Below, piece after piece: positions 17,103 through 24,679 of a stretch of 64,000 nt of DNA. The position numbers were made by a program, and so were the translations under genes. The notes beneath the pieces were generated by a model that made no database searches, was not told the DNA's origin, and saw only the letters and a program-made list of their open reading frames with translations. Position 1 is the first letter of the stretch. Every line of letters begins with the position of its first letter. Source of the stretch: Clostridium fungisolvens (lineage in GTDB: Bacteria > Bacillota > Clostridia > Clostridiales > Clostridiaceae); contig NZ_BLZR01000001.1 of NCBI RefSeq assembly GCF_014193895.1, positions 3,534,001 to 3,598,000 of the forward strand, read 5' to 3'.

Positions 17103-17918
17103 CTATCTTAGAAGTTGAAGAACTCCTTGTGGTTGTTGGTTAGCTTGTGCAAGCATTGCTTGAGCAGCTTGTTGAAGTATGTTGTTCTTTGAGTAGTTCA
17201 TCATTTCCTTAGCCATATTAACGTCTCTTACTCTGCTTTCTGCTGATTGTAAGTTTTCTGATGATGTATCTAAGTTAGCTATTGTGTGTTCTAATCTGTT
17301 TTGGTATGATCCTAACTTAGCTCTTTCACTTGATACTTTATCAATTGCTGTTTGTATTGTGTCTATTTGTGGTGTTATAGAAGCTGCACTCTTAGTAACA
17401 TTGATATTATTAACTCCTAATGCCGCAGCATCCATTGTCTTTATAGCTAATGTTATTGTTTGGTTTTTGTTTGCTCCTACTTGGAATACTACATTTGAAG
17501 CCTTTCCATTGATTAACTTCTTAGTATTGAATTCTGTTTGGCTTGATATTCTGTTTATTTCATTCTTTAATTGAGATACTTCTAATTGTATTTGGCTTCT
17601 GTCTGCTGATACGTTTGTATCGTTACTAGCTTGTACACTTAATTCTCTCATTCTTTGAAGAATGCTGTGAGTTTCATTTAATGCACCTTCTGCAGTTTGA
17701 ATTAATGAAATACCGTCTTGAGCATTTCTTGATGCTTGATCAAGTCCTCTGATTTGGCCTCTCATCTTTTCTGATATTGCTAATCCTGCTGCGTCATCTC
17801 CAGCTCTGTTTATTCTTAAACCTGAGCTTAGTTTTTCCATTGATTTTCCAGCAGCACCTGTGTTTATTGCCATGTTTCTTTGTGCATTCATTGCATTAAT
17901 ATTATGATTGATTATCAT
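17103..17918 (-). CDS. Flagellin 1 of the tandem array
   Basis: A 271-residue short flagellin consisting of D0/D1 only. Conserved ends are MIINHNINAMNAQRNM, EKLSSGLRINRAGDDAAGLAISEKMRGQ and, at the C-terminus, SRVRDVNMAKEMMNYSKNNILQQAAQAMLAQANQQPQGVL. It is nearly identical to the other three copies; differences cluster around residues 165-190 (here MDAAALGVNNINVTKSAASI). As a short flagellin with a surface-exposed Ser/Thr/Asn-rich centre, it is a likely substrate of the Maf glycosyltransferase. The ribosome binding site is AAGGAGGGA. Confidence 0.97.
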   Translation of the reverse strand: MIINHNINAMNAQRNMAINTGAAGKSMEKLSSGLRINRAGDDAAGLAISEKMRGQIRGLDQASRNAQDGISLIQTAEGALNETHSILQRMRELSVQASNDTNVSADRSQIQLEVSQLKNEINRISSQTEFNTKKLINGKASNVVFQVGANKNQTITLAIKTMDAAALGVNNINVTKSAASITPQIDTIQTAIDKVSSERAKLGSYQNRLEHTIANLDTSSENLQSAESRVRDVNMAKEMMNYSKNNILQQAAQAMLAQANQQPQGVLQLLR

Positions 17919-17944
17919 TGATAGTCCCTCCTTGATTTTTAAAC

Positions 17945-17960
17945 TGCACTTCCTTGTGCA
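17945..17960 (-). promoter_or_regulatory. Probable CsrA-binding hairpin in the flagellin 1 leader
   Basis: On the minus strand TGCAC-AAGGAA-GTGCA: a five-base stem presenting GGA in the loop, the form of a high-affinity CsrA site. It lies about 25 bases before the CAAGGAGGGA ribosome binding site, which contains a second GGA. Bacillus subtilis hag has the same two-site arrangement, and csrA and fliW are encoded nearby. Confidence 0.7.
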
Positions 17961-18018
17961 TTTTTTAAATAGTTCAGCTTTATTAAGTTTATACTCAATT
18001 TTAGCTTCCTATAGTTAA

Positions 18019-18045
18019 TAATCGTCATATTTCTTTACTACTTAA
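18019..18045 (-). promoter_or_regulatory. Sigma-28 promoter of flagellin 1
   Basis: TTAA, 15 bases, GACGATTA on the minus strand. The -35 has one deviation from TAAA, but the element aligns position by position with the flagellin 2 promoter. The rest of the flagellin 1-2 gap (18046-18231) shows nothing else that I can name. Confidence 0.75.
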
Positions 18046-18231
18046 CTACTTTTTAAAAATAAATTTAATTTTTTAATAATTTTTATTTAAATCTATATAA
18101 CTTAGGAACAAATTACAAATCTTATTTAAATTCTAATATTACAGTTTTATAATAATTTCATTCACGCTCATTAAAAATACTTTATCTAAAACTTGTAAAT
18201 ACTTTTATTATTCAATGCATTATTAAAAGGG

Positions 18232-18256
18232 TGATCTTAACACAAAATTAAGATCA
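18232..18256 (-). terminator. Intrinsic terminator of flagellin 2
   Basis: Nine-base perfect stem TGATCTTAA / TTAAGATCA with a seven-base loop, followed on the minus strand by CCCTTTTAATAA. Its sequence is unrelated to the flagellin 1 and 3 terminators. Confidence 0.75.
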
Positions 18257-18294
18257 TTCCTCCAAAATGAGAATCCATTAATAAAATTTAATAA

Positions 18295-19110
18295 TTATCT
18301 TAGAAGTTGAAGAACTCCTTGTGGTTGTTGGTTAGCTTGTGCAAGCATTGCCTGAGCAGCTTGTTGAAGTATGTTGTTCTTTGAGTAGTTCATCATTTCC
18401 TTAGCCATATTAACGTCTCTTACTCTGCTTTCAGCTGATTGTAAGTTTTCTGATGATGTATCTAAGTTAGCTATTGTGTGTTCTAATCTGTTTTGGTATG
18501 ATCCTAACTTAGCTCTTTCACTTGATACCTTATCAATTGCTGTTTGTATTGTGTCTATTTGTGGTGTTATAGCAGCTGCACTTTTAGAAACATTGATATT
18601 ATTAACTCCTAATGCTGAAGCATTCATTGTTTTTATAGCTAATGTTATTGTTTGGTTTTTGTTTGCTCCTACTTGGAATACTACATTTGAAGCCTTTCCA
18701 TTGATTAACTTCTTAGTATTGAATTCTGTTTGGCTTGATATTCTGTTTATTTCATTCTTTAATTGAGATACTTCTAATTGTATTTGGCTTCTGTCTGCTG
18801 ATACGTTTGTATCGTTACTAGCTTGTACACTTAATTCTCTCATTCTTTGAAGAATGCTGTGAGTTTCATTTAATGCACCTTCTGCAGTTTGAATTAATGA
18901 AATACCATCTTGAGCATTTCTTGATGCTTGATCAAGTCCTCTGATTTGACCTCTCATCTTTTCTGATATTGCTAGTCCTGCAGCGTCATCTCCAGCTCTG
19001 TTTATTCTTAAACCTGAACTTAATTTTTCCATTGATTTTCCTGCAGCACCTGTGTTTATTGCCATGTTTCTTTGCGCATTCATCGCATTAATATTGTGAT
19101 TGATTATCAT
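18295..19110 (-). CDS. Flagellin 2 of the tandem array
   Basis: A 271-residue flagellin, nearly identical to flagellins 1, 3 and 4 outside about residues 165-190, where it reads MNASALGVNNINVSKSAAAI. Codon-level differences elsewhere are few and mostly silent. The ribosome binding site is AAGGAGGTA. It has its own sigma-28 promoter and terminator, so it is a separate transcription unit within the array. Confidence 0.97.
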   Translation of the reverse strand: MIINHNINAMNAQRNMAINTGAAGKSMEKLSSGLRINRAGDDAAGLAISEKMRGQIRGLDQASRNAQDGISLIQTAEGALNETHSILQRMRELSVQASNDTNVSADRSQIQLEVSQLKNEINRISSQTEFNTKKLINGKASNVVFQVGANKNQTITLAIKTMNASALGVNNINVSKSAAAITPQIDTIQTAIDKVSSERAKLGSYQNRLEHTIANLDTSSENLQSAESRVRDVNMAKEMMNYSKNNILQQAAQAMLAQANQQPQGVLQLLR

Positions 19111-19133
19111 GAAAATACCTCCTTGGTTTTAAA

Positions 19134-19151
19134 GCACACTTCCCTGTGTAC
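19134..19151 (-). promoter_or_regulatory. Probable CsrA-binding hairpin in the flagellin 2 leader
   Basis: GTACAC-AGGGAA-GTGTGC on the minus strand: a six-base stem (one G-T pair) with GGGA in the loop. The stem sequence differs from the other leaders, but pairing and loop are kept, which supports an RNA function. Confidence 0.65.
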
Positions 19152-19208
19152 TATTTTTAAATAGTTAAGTCTTATATGCTAAACTATTTTTTGTGACTTA
19201 TATATATT

Positions 19209-19235
19209 TAATCGAAAGTTTTTTTTTCTACTTTA
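19209..19235 (-). promoter_or_regulatory. Sigma-28 promoter of flagellin 2
   Basis: TAAA, 15 bases, TTCGATTA on the minus strand. The bases just upstream of the -35 (19241-19280) are four A-tracts repeated every ten bases. Confidence 0.82.
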
Positions 19236-19240
19236 CTGTT

Positions 19241-19280
19241 TTTTTATATTTTTTTATATTTTTTTATATATTTTTTTATA
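19241..19280. repeat. Phased A-tract repeat upstream of the flagellin 2 promoter
   Basis: Four consecutive ten-base units of the type TTTTTATATT (AATATAAAAA on the transcribed-strand sense). A-tracts at helical periodicity bend DNA; placed immediately upstream of a -35 they can act like an UP element. It could also be simple slippage. Confidence 0.6.
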
Positions 19281-19346
19281 TATAAATTTATCATTCATTT
19301 TAATATCTGCTCTAAATAATTAATATAATTTATATTTATAAAAAAA

Positions 19347-19375
19347 TAAAAAGCCGAGAAAATCTCGACTTTTTT
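19347..19375 (-). terminator. Intrinsic terminator of flagellin 3
   Basis: Stem AAAAAGTCGAGA / TCTCGGCTTTTT (one G-T pair) with a three-base loop and a following T-rich tract on the minus strand. Almost the same sequence as the flagellin 1 terminator. Confidence 0.9.
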
Positions 19376-19382
19376 ATATTTA

Positions 19383-20198
19383 CTATCTTAGAAGTTGAAG
19401 AACTCCTTGTGGTTGTTGGTTAGCTTGTGCAAGCATTGCTTGAGCAGCTTGTTGAAGTATGTTGTTCTTTGAGTAGTTCATCATTTCCTTAGCCATATTA
19501 ACGTCTCTTACTCTGCTTTCAGCTGATTGTAAGTTTTCTGATGATGTATCTAAGTTAGCTATTGTGTGTTCTAATCTGTTTTGGTATGATCCTAACTTAG
19601 CTCTTTCACTTGATACTTTATCAATTGCTGTTTGTATTGTGTCTATTTGTGGTGTTATAGCAGCTGCACTTTTAGCAACATTGATATTATTAACTCCTAA
19701 TGCTGTAGCACCCATTGTCTTTATAGCTAATGCTATTGTTTGATTCTTATTTGCTCCTACTTGGAATACTACATTTGAAGCCTTACCATTAAGTAACTTC
19801 TTAGTATTGAATTCTGTTTGGCTTGATATTCTGTTTATTTCATTCTTTAATTGAGATACTTCTAATTGTATTTGGCTTCTGTCTGCTGATACGTTTGTAT
19901 CGTTACTAGCTTGTACACTTAATTCTCTCATTCTTTGAAGAATGCTGTGAGTTTCATTTAATGCACCTTCTGCAGTTTGAATTAATGAAATACCGTCTTG
20001 AGCATTTCTTGACGCTTGATCAAGTCCTCTGATTTGGCCTCTCATCTTTTCTGATATAGCTAATCCTGCTGCGTCATCTCCAGCTCTGTTTATTCTTAAA
20101 CCCGAGCTTAATTTTTCCATTGACTTTCCAGCAGCACCTGTGTTTATTGCCATGTTTCTTTGTGCATTCATTGCATTAAGATTGTGATTGATTATCAT
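19383..20198 (-). CDS. Flagellin 3 of the tandem array
   Basis: A 271-residue flagellin, nearly identical to its three neighbours. It opens MIINHNLNAMN (Leu for Ile) and has LLNGKA instead of LINGKA near residue 140 and MGATALGVNNINVAKSAAAI in the variable segment. Unlike the other three, it lacks a recognisable sigma-28 promoter; a consensus-like sigma-A promoter lies about 250 bases upstream, and the leader contains a long hairpin. This suggests a differently timed or growth-constitutive copy. Confidence 0.97.
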   Translation of the reverse strand: MIINHNLNAMNAQRNMAINTGAAGKSMEKLSSGLRINRAGDDAAGLAISEKMRGQIRGLDQASRNAQDGISLIQTAEGALNETHSILQRMRELSVQASNDTNVSADRSQIQLEVSQLKNEINRISSQTEFNTKKLLNGKASNVVFQVGANKNQTIALAIKTMGATALGVNNINVAKSAAAITPQIDTIQTAIDKVSSERAKLGSYQNRLEHTIANLDTSSENLQSAESRVRDVNMAKEMMNYSKNNILQQAAQAMLAQANQQPQGVLQLLR

Positions 20199-20223
20199 TG
20201 ATAGTCCCTCCTTGATTTTTAAA

Positions 20224-20241
20224 GTGCACTTCCTTGTACAC
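20224..20241 (-). promoter_or_regulatory. Probable CsrA-binding hairpin in the flagellin 3 leader
   Basis: GTGTAC-AAGGAA-GTGCAC on the minus strand: six-base stem with one G-T pair and the GGA loop. Stem bases again differ from copies 1, 2 and 4 while pairing holds. Confidence 0.65.
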
Positions 20242-20279
20242 TATCTATACTTTAAAAATTTATATTGGTAATATAGTTA

Positions 20280-20344
20280 GATATTTGTCCAACTTGCCTA
20301 TTATTAACACCGTAATTATTAGGCTATTTTGGACAATTGCTATC
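20280..20344 (-). promoter_or_regulatory. Long hairpin in the flagellin 3 leader
   Basis: A 65-base imperfect inverted repeat. Pairing segments are GATA/TATC, TTGTCCAA/TTGGACAA and GCCTA/TAGGC, with further partial pairing towards a central loop. It lies in the approximately 245-base leader between the sigma-A promoter and the flagellin 3 start codon and has no counterpart before the other flagellins. I do not recognise it as a known riboswitch. Confidence 0.6.
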
Positions 20345-20451
20345 TCATACTTATGACTATTAAATGGATATGTTTTTGAAAGTTAATTACTTATTGTTTT
20401 AGTCGACCACTTAAAAATGTATTTTTTCTTCCTTTATTACCAATCTTTTGA

Positions 20452-20481
20452 ATTATAGCATATTTTATTACATTATGTCAA
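20452..20481 (-). promoter_or_regulatory. Sigma-A promoter of flagellin 3
   Basis: TTGACA, 18 bases, TATAAT on the minus strand: both hexamers match the vegetative consensus exactly. It points at flagellin 3 and lies downstream of the flagellin 4 terminator, so it should set up a separate transcript starting near 20445. Confidence 0.8.
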
Positions 20482-20640
20482 TATATATTATAACACTACA
20501 TTTTTATACACATATTTCAATTTATATGTCATTATTAATAACTTCTTACTTTTCAGAATGCTATTGACTTTTAAAACAAATATATATCAATATAAATATC
20601 TACTCTTTTTTTAAAGTCATCCTACACATAATTGTTTATA

Positions 20641-20677
20641 AAAAAAAGACCGATACCATTTTCATATGTATCAGTCC
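20641..20677 (-). terminator. Intrinsic terminator of flagellin 4
   Basis: Stem GACTGATAC / GTATCGGTC on the minus strand (one T-G pair) followed by a run of eight T. It lies about 45 bases after the stop codon. Confidence 0.85.
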
Positions 20678-20722
20678 TACAAAATCAAATATTAATTTAT
20701 GAATTTACCTACTTAGATTGTC

Positions 20723-21538
20723 CTATCTTAGAAGTTGAAGAACTCCTTGTGGTTGTTGGTTAGCTTGTGCAAGCATTGCTTGAGCAGCTTGTTGAAGTAT
20801 GTTGTTCTTTGAGTAGTTCATCATTTCTTTAGCCATATTAACGTCTCTTACTCTGCTTTCAGCTGATTGTAAGTTTTCTGATGATGTATCTAAGTTAGCT
20901 ATTGTGTGTTCTAATCTGTTTTGGTATGATCCTAACTTAGCTCTTTCACTTGATACCTTATCAATTGCTGTTTGTATTGTGTCTATTTGTGGTGTTATAG
21001 CAGCTGCACTCTTAGTAACATCGATACCATTAACTCCTAATGCTGTAGCACCCATTGTCTTTATAGCTAATGTTATTGTTTGGTTTTTGTTTGCTCCTAC
21101 TTGGAATACTACATTTGAAGCCTTTCCATTGATTAACTTCTTAGTATTGAATTCTGTTTGGCTTGATATTCTGTTTATTTCATTCTTTAATTGAGATACT
21201 TCTAATTGTATTTGGCTTCTGTCTGCTGATACGTTTGTATCGTTACTAGCTTGTACACTTAATTCTCTCATTCTTTGAAGAATGCTGTGAGTTTCATTTA
21301 ATGCACCTTCTGCAGTTTGAATTAATGAAATACCGTCTTGAGCATTTCTTGATGCTTGATCAAGTCCTCTGATTTGGCCTCTCATCTTTTCTGATATTGC
21401 TAATCCTGCTGCGTCATCTCCAGCTCTGTTTATTCTTAAACCTGAGCTTAGTTTTTCCATTGATTTTCCAGCAGCACCTGTGTTTATTGCCATGTTTCTT
21501 TGTGCATTCATTGCATTAATATTATGATTGATTATCAT
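20723..21538 (-). CDS. Flagellin 4 of the tandem array
   Basis: A 271-residue flagellin, the promoter-proximal copy next to fliD. The variable segment reads MGATALGVNGIDVTKSAAAI. The ATG at 21538 follows GGGAGGGACTATC; the frame is open further upstream, but that stretch contains the leader hairpin. Near identity with the other copies over both the N- and C-terminal thirds suggests ongoing gene conversion. Confidence 0.97.
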   Translation of the reverse strand: MIINHNINAMNAQRNMAINTGAAGKSMEKLSSGLRINRAGDDAAGLAISEKMRGQIRGLDQASRNAQDGISLIQTAEGALNETHSILQRMRELSVQASNDTNVSADRSQIQLEVSQLKNEINRISSQTEFNTKKLINGKASNVVFQVGANKNQTITLAIKTMGATALGVNGIDVTKSAAAITPQIDTIQTAIDKVSSERAKLGSYQNRLEHTIANLDTSSENLQSAESRVRDVNMAKEMMNYSKNNILQQAAQAMLAQANQQPQGVLQLLR

Positions 21539-21563
21539 GATAGTCCCTCCCTGATTTTTAAAC

Positions 21564-21579
21564 TGCACTTCCTTGTGCA
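21564..21579 (-). promoter_or_regulatory. Probable CsrA-binding hairpin in the flagellin 4 leader
   Basis: TGCAC-AAGGAA-GTGCA on the minus strand, identical to the flagellin 1 site, 25 bases before the GGGAGGGA ribosome binding site. Confidence 0.7.
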
Positions 21580-21666
21580 TTTTTTATTATAGTTAAGTCT
21601 TTCGACTCTACTAACATATTTAATAATTTATTATAAACTTTTCATAGTAAAACTACTATACTATAT

Positions 21667-21693
21667 TAATCGTTAGTCTTTTAATAAACTTTA
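21667..21693 (-). promoter_or_regulatory. Sigma-28 promoter of flagellin 4
   Basis: TAAA, 15 bases, AACGATTA on the minus strand, beginning just after the fliD stop codon. No terminator is visible between fliD and this promoter, so flagellin 4 could also receive transcripts from the flgM-fliD operon. Confidence 0.82.
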
Positions 21694-21700
21694 GTTTTTT

Positions 21701-23590
21701 TTACATAGCACCTAATTGAGATGACAACCAGTTACTTTGTGAATTTAGGTTATTCATATTTGACTCTAAAGTAGCATACATTGAATACAATCTTTGTTGC
21801 TTTTGAGTAAACATTTCTTTTAGATCATTCAATCTAGTATTTTTTTGCGAGAGTGATTTAGTTAATTCGTTCTGACTTACCCACTTTGTATTAATATAAC
21901 CAGCCTTCTTAACTAAAGTACCATCATTTCCAGCAGTCTTATCAAGTATGTCTTGAAATCTCCTAAAAATCCCCTCATTTCCAGTACTATCAGGAATTTT
22001 AGTAAATAACTTCTGAACAAGGTCTCCTCTATCTTGAAGAGCTGTCTTTAGTTTATTCTCATCTATTGTAAGCTTTCCTCCATCATAAAAGTTTGATGTC
22101 GTTGTAATTCCAATTTCAGTTATACTTATTCCTGCCCCTTTAACTGTGTCATAAATAGCTTGTCTCATTTGAGTAAGTACGCCTGAAAGATAGTTGTCTC
22201 TTCTGAGAATACCTTGCTTCGCCTTAGTCTCCCAACTAGTTATCTGGTCAGCAGTCATTGAAGCCTTCTGAGCATCAGTTAAAGGTTTATAATTGTAATC
22301 TTTTTTTTCAGTTATCTTTGTATTAATTTTATCTATTAAAGTATTATAAGCATCAACAAATTTTTTAAACTTATCAACCTGCGCTGAAGCATCAGATTTA
22401 ACATTGAGATTTATTGCATCTCCACCTGTAGTAGCAACTAAATTATAAGAAATACCATCTATAGAAAAATTATTGGAGTTTTTAGTAACACTCACAAAAT
22501 CAGTTTCTCCAGGTGCCTTAACTGAAATTTTAGCATCAACACCTGTATAGGAGCCAGCTATACCTAACATATTTGAAGATGTTGAACTTGATATTACTAC
22601 ATTATTGTTAGAACCTGTATTTTTAGTTTGTATTGTAAGCTTATTTGTTAAATCGCTAAAGTTAATATCCAGATACGAACTTAATGATACATCTCCAACC
22701 TTTGTATTTCTTAAGTCATCCACAAACTGAGATACCGTTTTTGTAGGATTAGCTGTAAGGTCAATATTAACAGTAAACGGAGACCCTCCATTTATTGCAA
22801 TAGTAAAACTATCTGTACCAGTTAAGCCTAAGTCCTTTAATGTTGAACTCGAGTTGAAAGTCTTACCAAAATTTCTGCCTATGCAGTCACTGAACCCTGG
22901 TGCAGTTGTTGCACTGTCTATAGACATAACATCATTTGAAAGAGCAGTAAATGTAACCTTTCCACCAACATTTCCAACGCTCATTTTTGATGTTAATAAC
23001 GTCGGATCTATTACATTCATCTTAGCTTTAATATCATTTACAACGTCATCTGCTGTACTTGTACCTGAATAAGTACTATCTAAAGTTATTTTGTAAGTAG
23101 ATGCTCCTATTTTAAATGATATATCTTTCCCATTGAGAGTCGTCATATCACTTGGAAGATTAACTCCTAAACTTGCCAAACTAGTTTGAGCCTTAGCCCC
23201 CTCTGCAAGCTGATCTACTTTTACTTGATATGTACCTTTTATGGCACCTGGAAGAGTAGTCGCTGTTAAATAGTTATCAGCAGATACCCCGCTAGCTAAG
23301 GCAGTTGTTGCAACTGTACCTGTAAAATTTGTGGAACTCATCATATTATTTGATTGTAGGATATCGAAATTTTTTCCGAAATCCTTTAGTGTATTTATAA
23401 AATCAATATATGCTTCTTGTTGCCATTGTACATACTGAATATCTTGCTTAGCTTGATCTATTTTTGTTTGATCCGCCGACATAGCTTGTTTTACTAATCC
23501 ATCAGTATCCATCCCTGTAGCAAGTCCTGTAAGTCTCCCGTAATCCCCACTACTACTGCCACTACTACTTGAAGTACTTGAAATATTCAA
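21701..23590 (-). CDS. fliD: Flagellar filament cap protein FliD (hook-associated protein 2)
   Basis: A 629-residue cap protein that helps flagellin fold at the filament tip. The N-terminal region (YGRLTGLATGMDTDGLVKQAMSADQTKIDQAKQDIQYVQWQQEAY) and the C-terminal helix (KEMFTQKQQRLYSMYATLESNMNNLNSQSNWLSSQLGAM) are the conserved FliD termini. The best start is a TTG (MNISSTSSS), five bases after GAGGTGG; a GTG three codons earlier falls inside the ribosome binding site. It is the last gene of the flgM operon, directly before the flagellin array. Confidence 0.96.
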   Translation of the reverse strand: MNISSTSSSSGSSSGDYGRLTGLATGMDTDGLVKQAMSADQTKIDQAKQDIQYVQWQQEAYIDFINTLKDFGKNFDILQSNNMMSSTNFTGTVATTALASGVSADNYLTATTLPGAIKGTYQVKVDQLAEGAKAQTSLASLGVNLPSDMTTLNGKDISFKIGASTYKITLDSTYSGTSTADDVVNDIKAKMNVIDPTLLTSKMSVGNVGGKVTFTALSNDVMSIDSATTAPGFSDCIGRNFGKTFNSSSTLKDLGLTGTDSFTIAINGGSPFTVNIDLTANPTKTVSQFVDDLRNTKVGDVSLSSYLDINFSDLTNKLTIQTKNTGSNNNVVISSSTSSNMLGIAGSYTGVDAKISVKAPGETDFVSVTKNSNNFSIDGISYNLVATTGGDAINLNVKSDASAQVDKFKKFVDAYNTLIDKINTKITEKKDYNYKPLTDAQKASMTADQITSWETKAKQGILRRDNYLSGVLTQMRQAIYDTVKGAGISITEIGITTTSNFYDGGKLTIDENKLKTALQDRGDLVQKLFTKIPDSTGNEGIFRRFQDILDKTAGNDGTLVKKAGYINTKWVSQNELTKSLSQKNTRLNDLKEMFTQKQQRLYSMYATLESNMNNLNSQSNWLSSQLGAM

Positions 23591-23604
23591 TGTTACCACC
23601 TCAT

Positions 23605-23943
23605 TTAAATCTTTTTGTTAATTAGGTTATATCCGTTAAAGTTTCTACTATATGCTATTAATGCATTAGATTTATCTTTTGATTTCTTTATCTCTTGTTG
23701 GATAAATTTCTTTTTTTCTTCAATTAATCTAATTAGGATTTGATCTTGCTCTAAAAGCTTAAGTTCACTGGAAACTTTTCTAAACTCATCAGATTCATAA
23801 TTACTAGCATCTATTAAGTTTATTAAAGCCTGCTTCTGTGTCAGCAGTTTCACAAACGCTTCCTCTTGTTCTTCCTTTACAGAAGTAATTATTTGTTCAG
23901 TTATTTCTTTATATTGAATTAACTTTTCTTTTAAATCATCCAT
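23605..23943 (-). CDS. fliT: FliT-like flagellar protein
   Basis: A 112-residue, helical, charged protein between fliS and fliD, where the FliD export chaperone FliT is normally encoded. It has the length and coiled-coil character of FliT, including a Glu/Lys-rich helix (LIRLIEEKKKFIQQEIKKSKDKSNALIAY) ending in the NGYNLINKKI tail common in Firmicute members. FliT sequences are weakly conserved, so position carries much of the call. Confidence 0.75.
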   Translation of the reverse strand: MDDLKEKLIQYKEITEQIITSVKEEQEEAFVKLLTQKQALINLIDASNYESDEFRKVSSELKLLEQDQILIRLIEEKKKFIQQEIKKSKDKSNALIAYSRNFNGYNLINKKI

Positions 23944-23944
23944 T

Positions 23945-24328
23945 TTACCTAGCTACCTTTGCTAGTTTTTCTGCTTCATACCATGTATCTCTTACATTTT
24001 CAATTATTGGTATTACCGAATTCATAATTTCAACATCTTTTTTAATGTTAGCTTGCATTAACTGATATTTTATAAATTCATATACTGCAAAGAGCTGTTT
24101 TGCCCAATCTCCAGCGTTTGTATCCAAACTTACCATAAGCTCTGTAAATATATCTTCTGTTCTAGTTATATTATCGTGTGCTTTTTTAGGATCTTTATCT
24201 AAAATAGCTTGTCTACCTATTTTAGAATATTTAACAGCTCCATCAACTAGCATTAGTAATAATTGTTCCTTGGATGCATAATTTACACTATTATTTTTAT
24301 ATACATTGTATCCATTGTTTCCGTACAT
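23945..24328 (-). CDS. fliS: Flagellin export chaperone FliS
   Basis: A 127-residue four-helix chaperone that binds the C-terminus of flagellin in the cytoplasm. Conserved features are KEQLLLMLVDGAVKYSKIG near residue 20, DKDPKKAHDNITRTEDIFTELMVSLD and a central EFIKYQLMQANIKKD helix. In the CsrA-FliW-Hag circuit FliS also affects free flagellin. It is followed by fliT after one base. Confidence 0.95.
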   Translation of the reverse strand: MYGNNGYNVYKNNSVNYASKEQLLLMLVDGAVKYSKIGRQAILDKDPKKAHDNITRTEDIFTELMVSLDTNAGDWAKQLFAVYEFIKYQLMQANIKKDVEIMNSVIPIIENVRDTWYEAEKLAKVAR

Positions 24329-24337
24329 AATATCCTC

Positions 24338-24643
24338 CTATTTTTTAACATCTATAAATATTCCTCTGTAGTTTTCCTTTGAATCCTTCTCTTTTGTTAC
24401 TTCGACTTCTAAAGTCTCCGGCTTATATCCATCTACAGTTACTACCTTTTGCTCTTTGATTACCTCTTGAAAGGATTCTTTATGCTTGTCTTTTTTCTTT
24501 TTTTGATTCTTGTCTCTATATTTATAGCTATCACTTTGAGTTTCAATCTTTATTCCATCCTTAGAGTGTACCTTACCATCCCTAGTTTGTTCTTCAAGCT
24601 TATGTCTCAGGTCGGTATCTATCTTGTTTAATTTAAATTCCAT
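24338..24643 (-). CDS. Unknown lysine-rich protein between flaG and fliS
   Basis: A 101-residue hydrophilic protein that I do not recognise. It has a Lys/Asp-rich middle (YRDKNQKKKKDKHKESFQEV), no cysteine, no signal peptide and no membrane segment, and is probably partly disordered. The ending EVTKEKDSKENYRGIFIDVKK looks like one ordered strand or helix. It has a good ribosome binding site (AGGAGGAAT) and lies nine bases before fliS, so it is a genuine member of the late flagellar operon. A role in export or filament assembly is only inferred. Confidence 0.75.
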   Translation of the reverse strand: MEFKLNKIDTDLRHKLEEQTRDGKVHSKDGIKIETQSDSYKYRDKNQKKKKDKHKESFQEVIKEQKVVTVDGYKPETLEVEVTKEKDSKENYRGIFIDVKK

Positions 24644-24679
24644 ATAGATTCCTCCTGTTCCTATATTTACTCAAAATAT

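Noticed and set aside
20400..20426. Sigma-28 promoter for flagellin 3 based on GTCGACTA
   Set aside because: The -10 is wrong (CGACTA) and there is no TAAA 15 bases upstream; the sigma-A promoter at 20452-20481 is far better.
17284..21194. Plus-strand open frames of about 96 codons opposite each flagellin
   Set aside because: They recur at the same place in each copy simply because the flagellin coding sequence is repeated; no ribosome binding sites and no family features.
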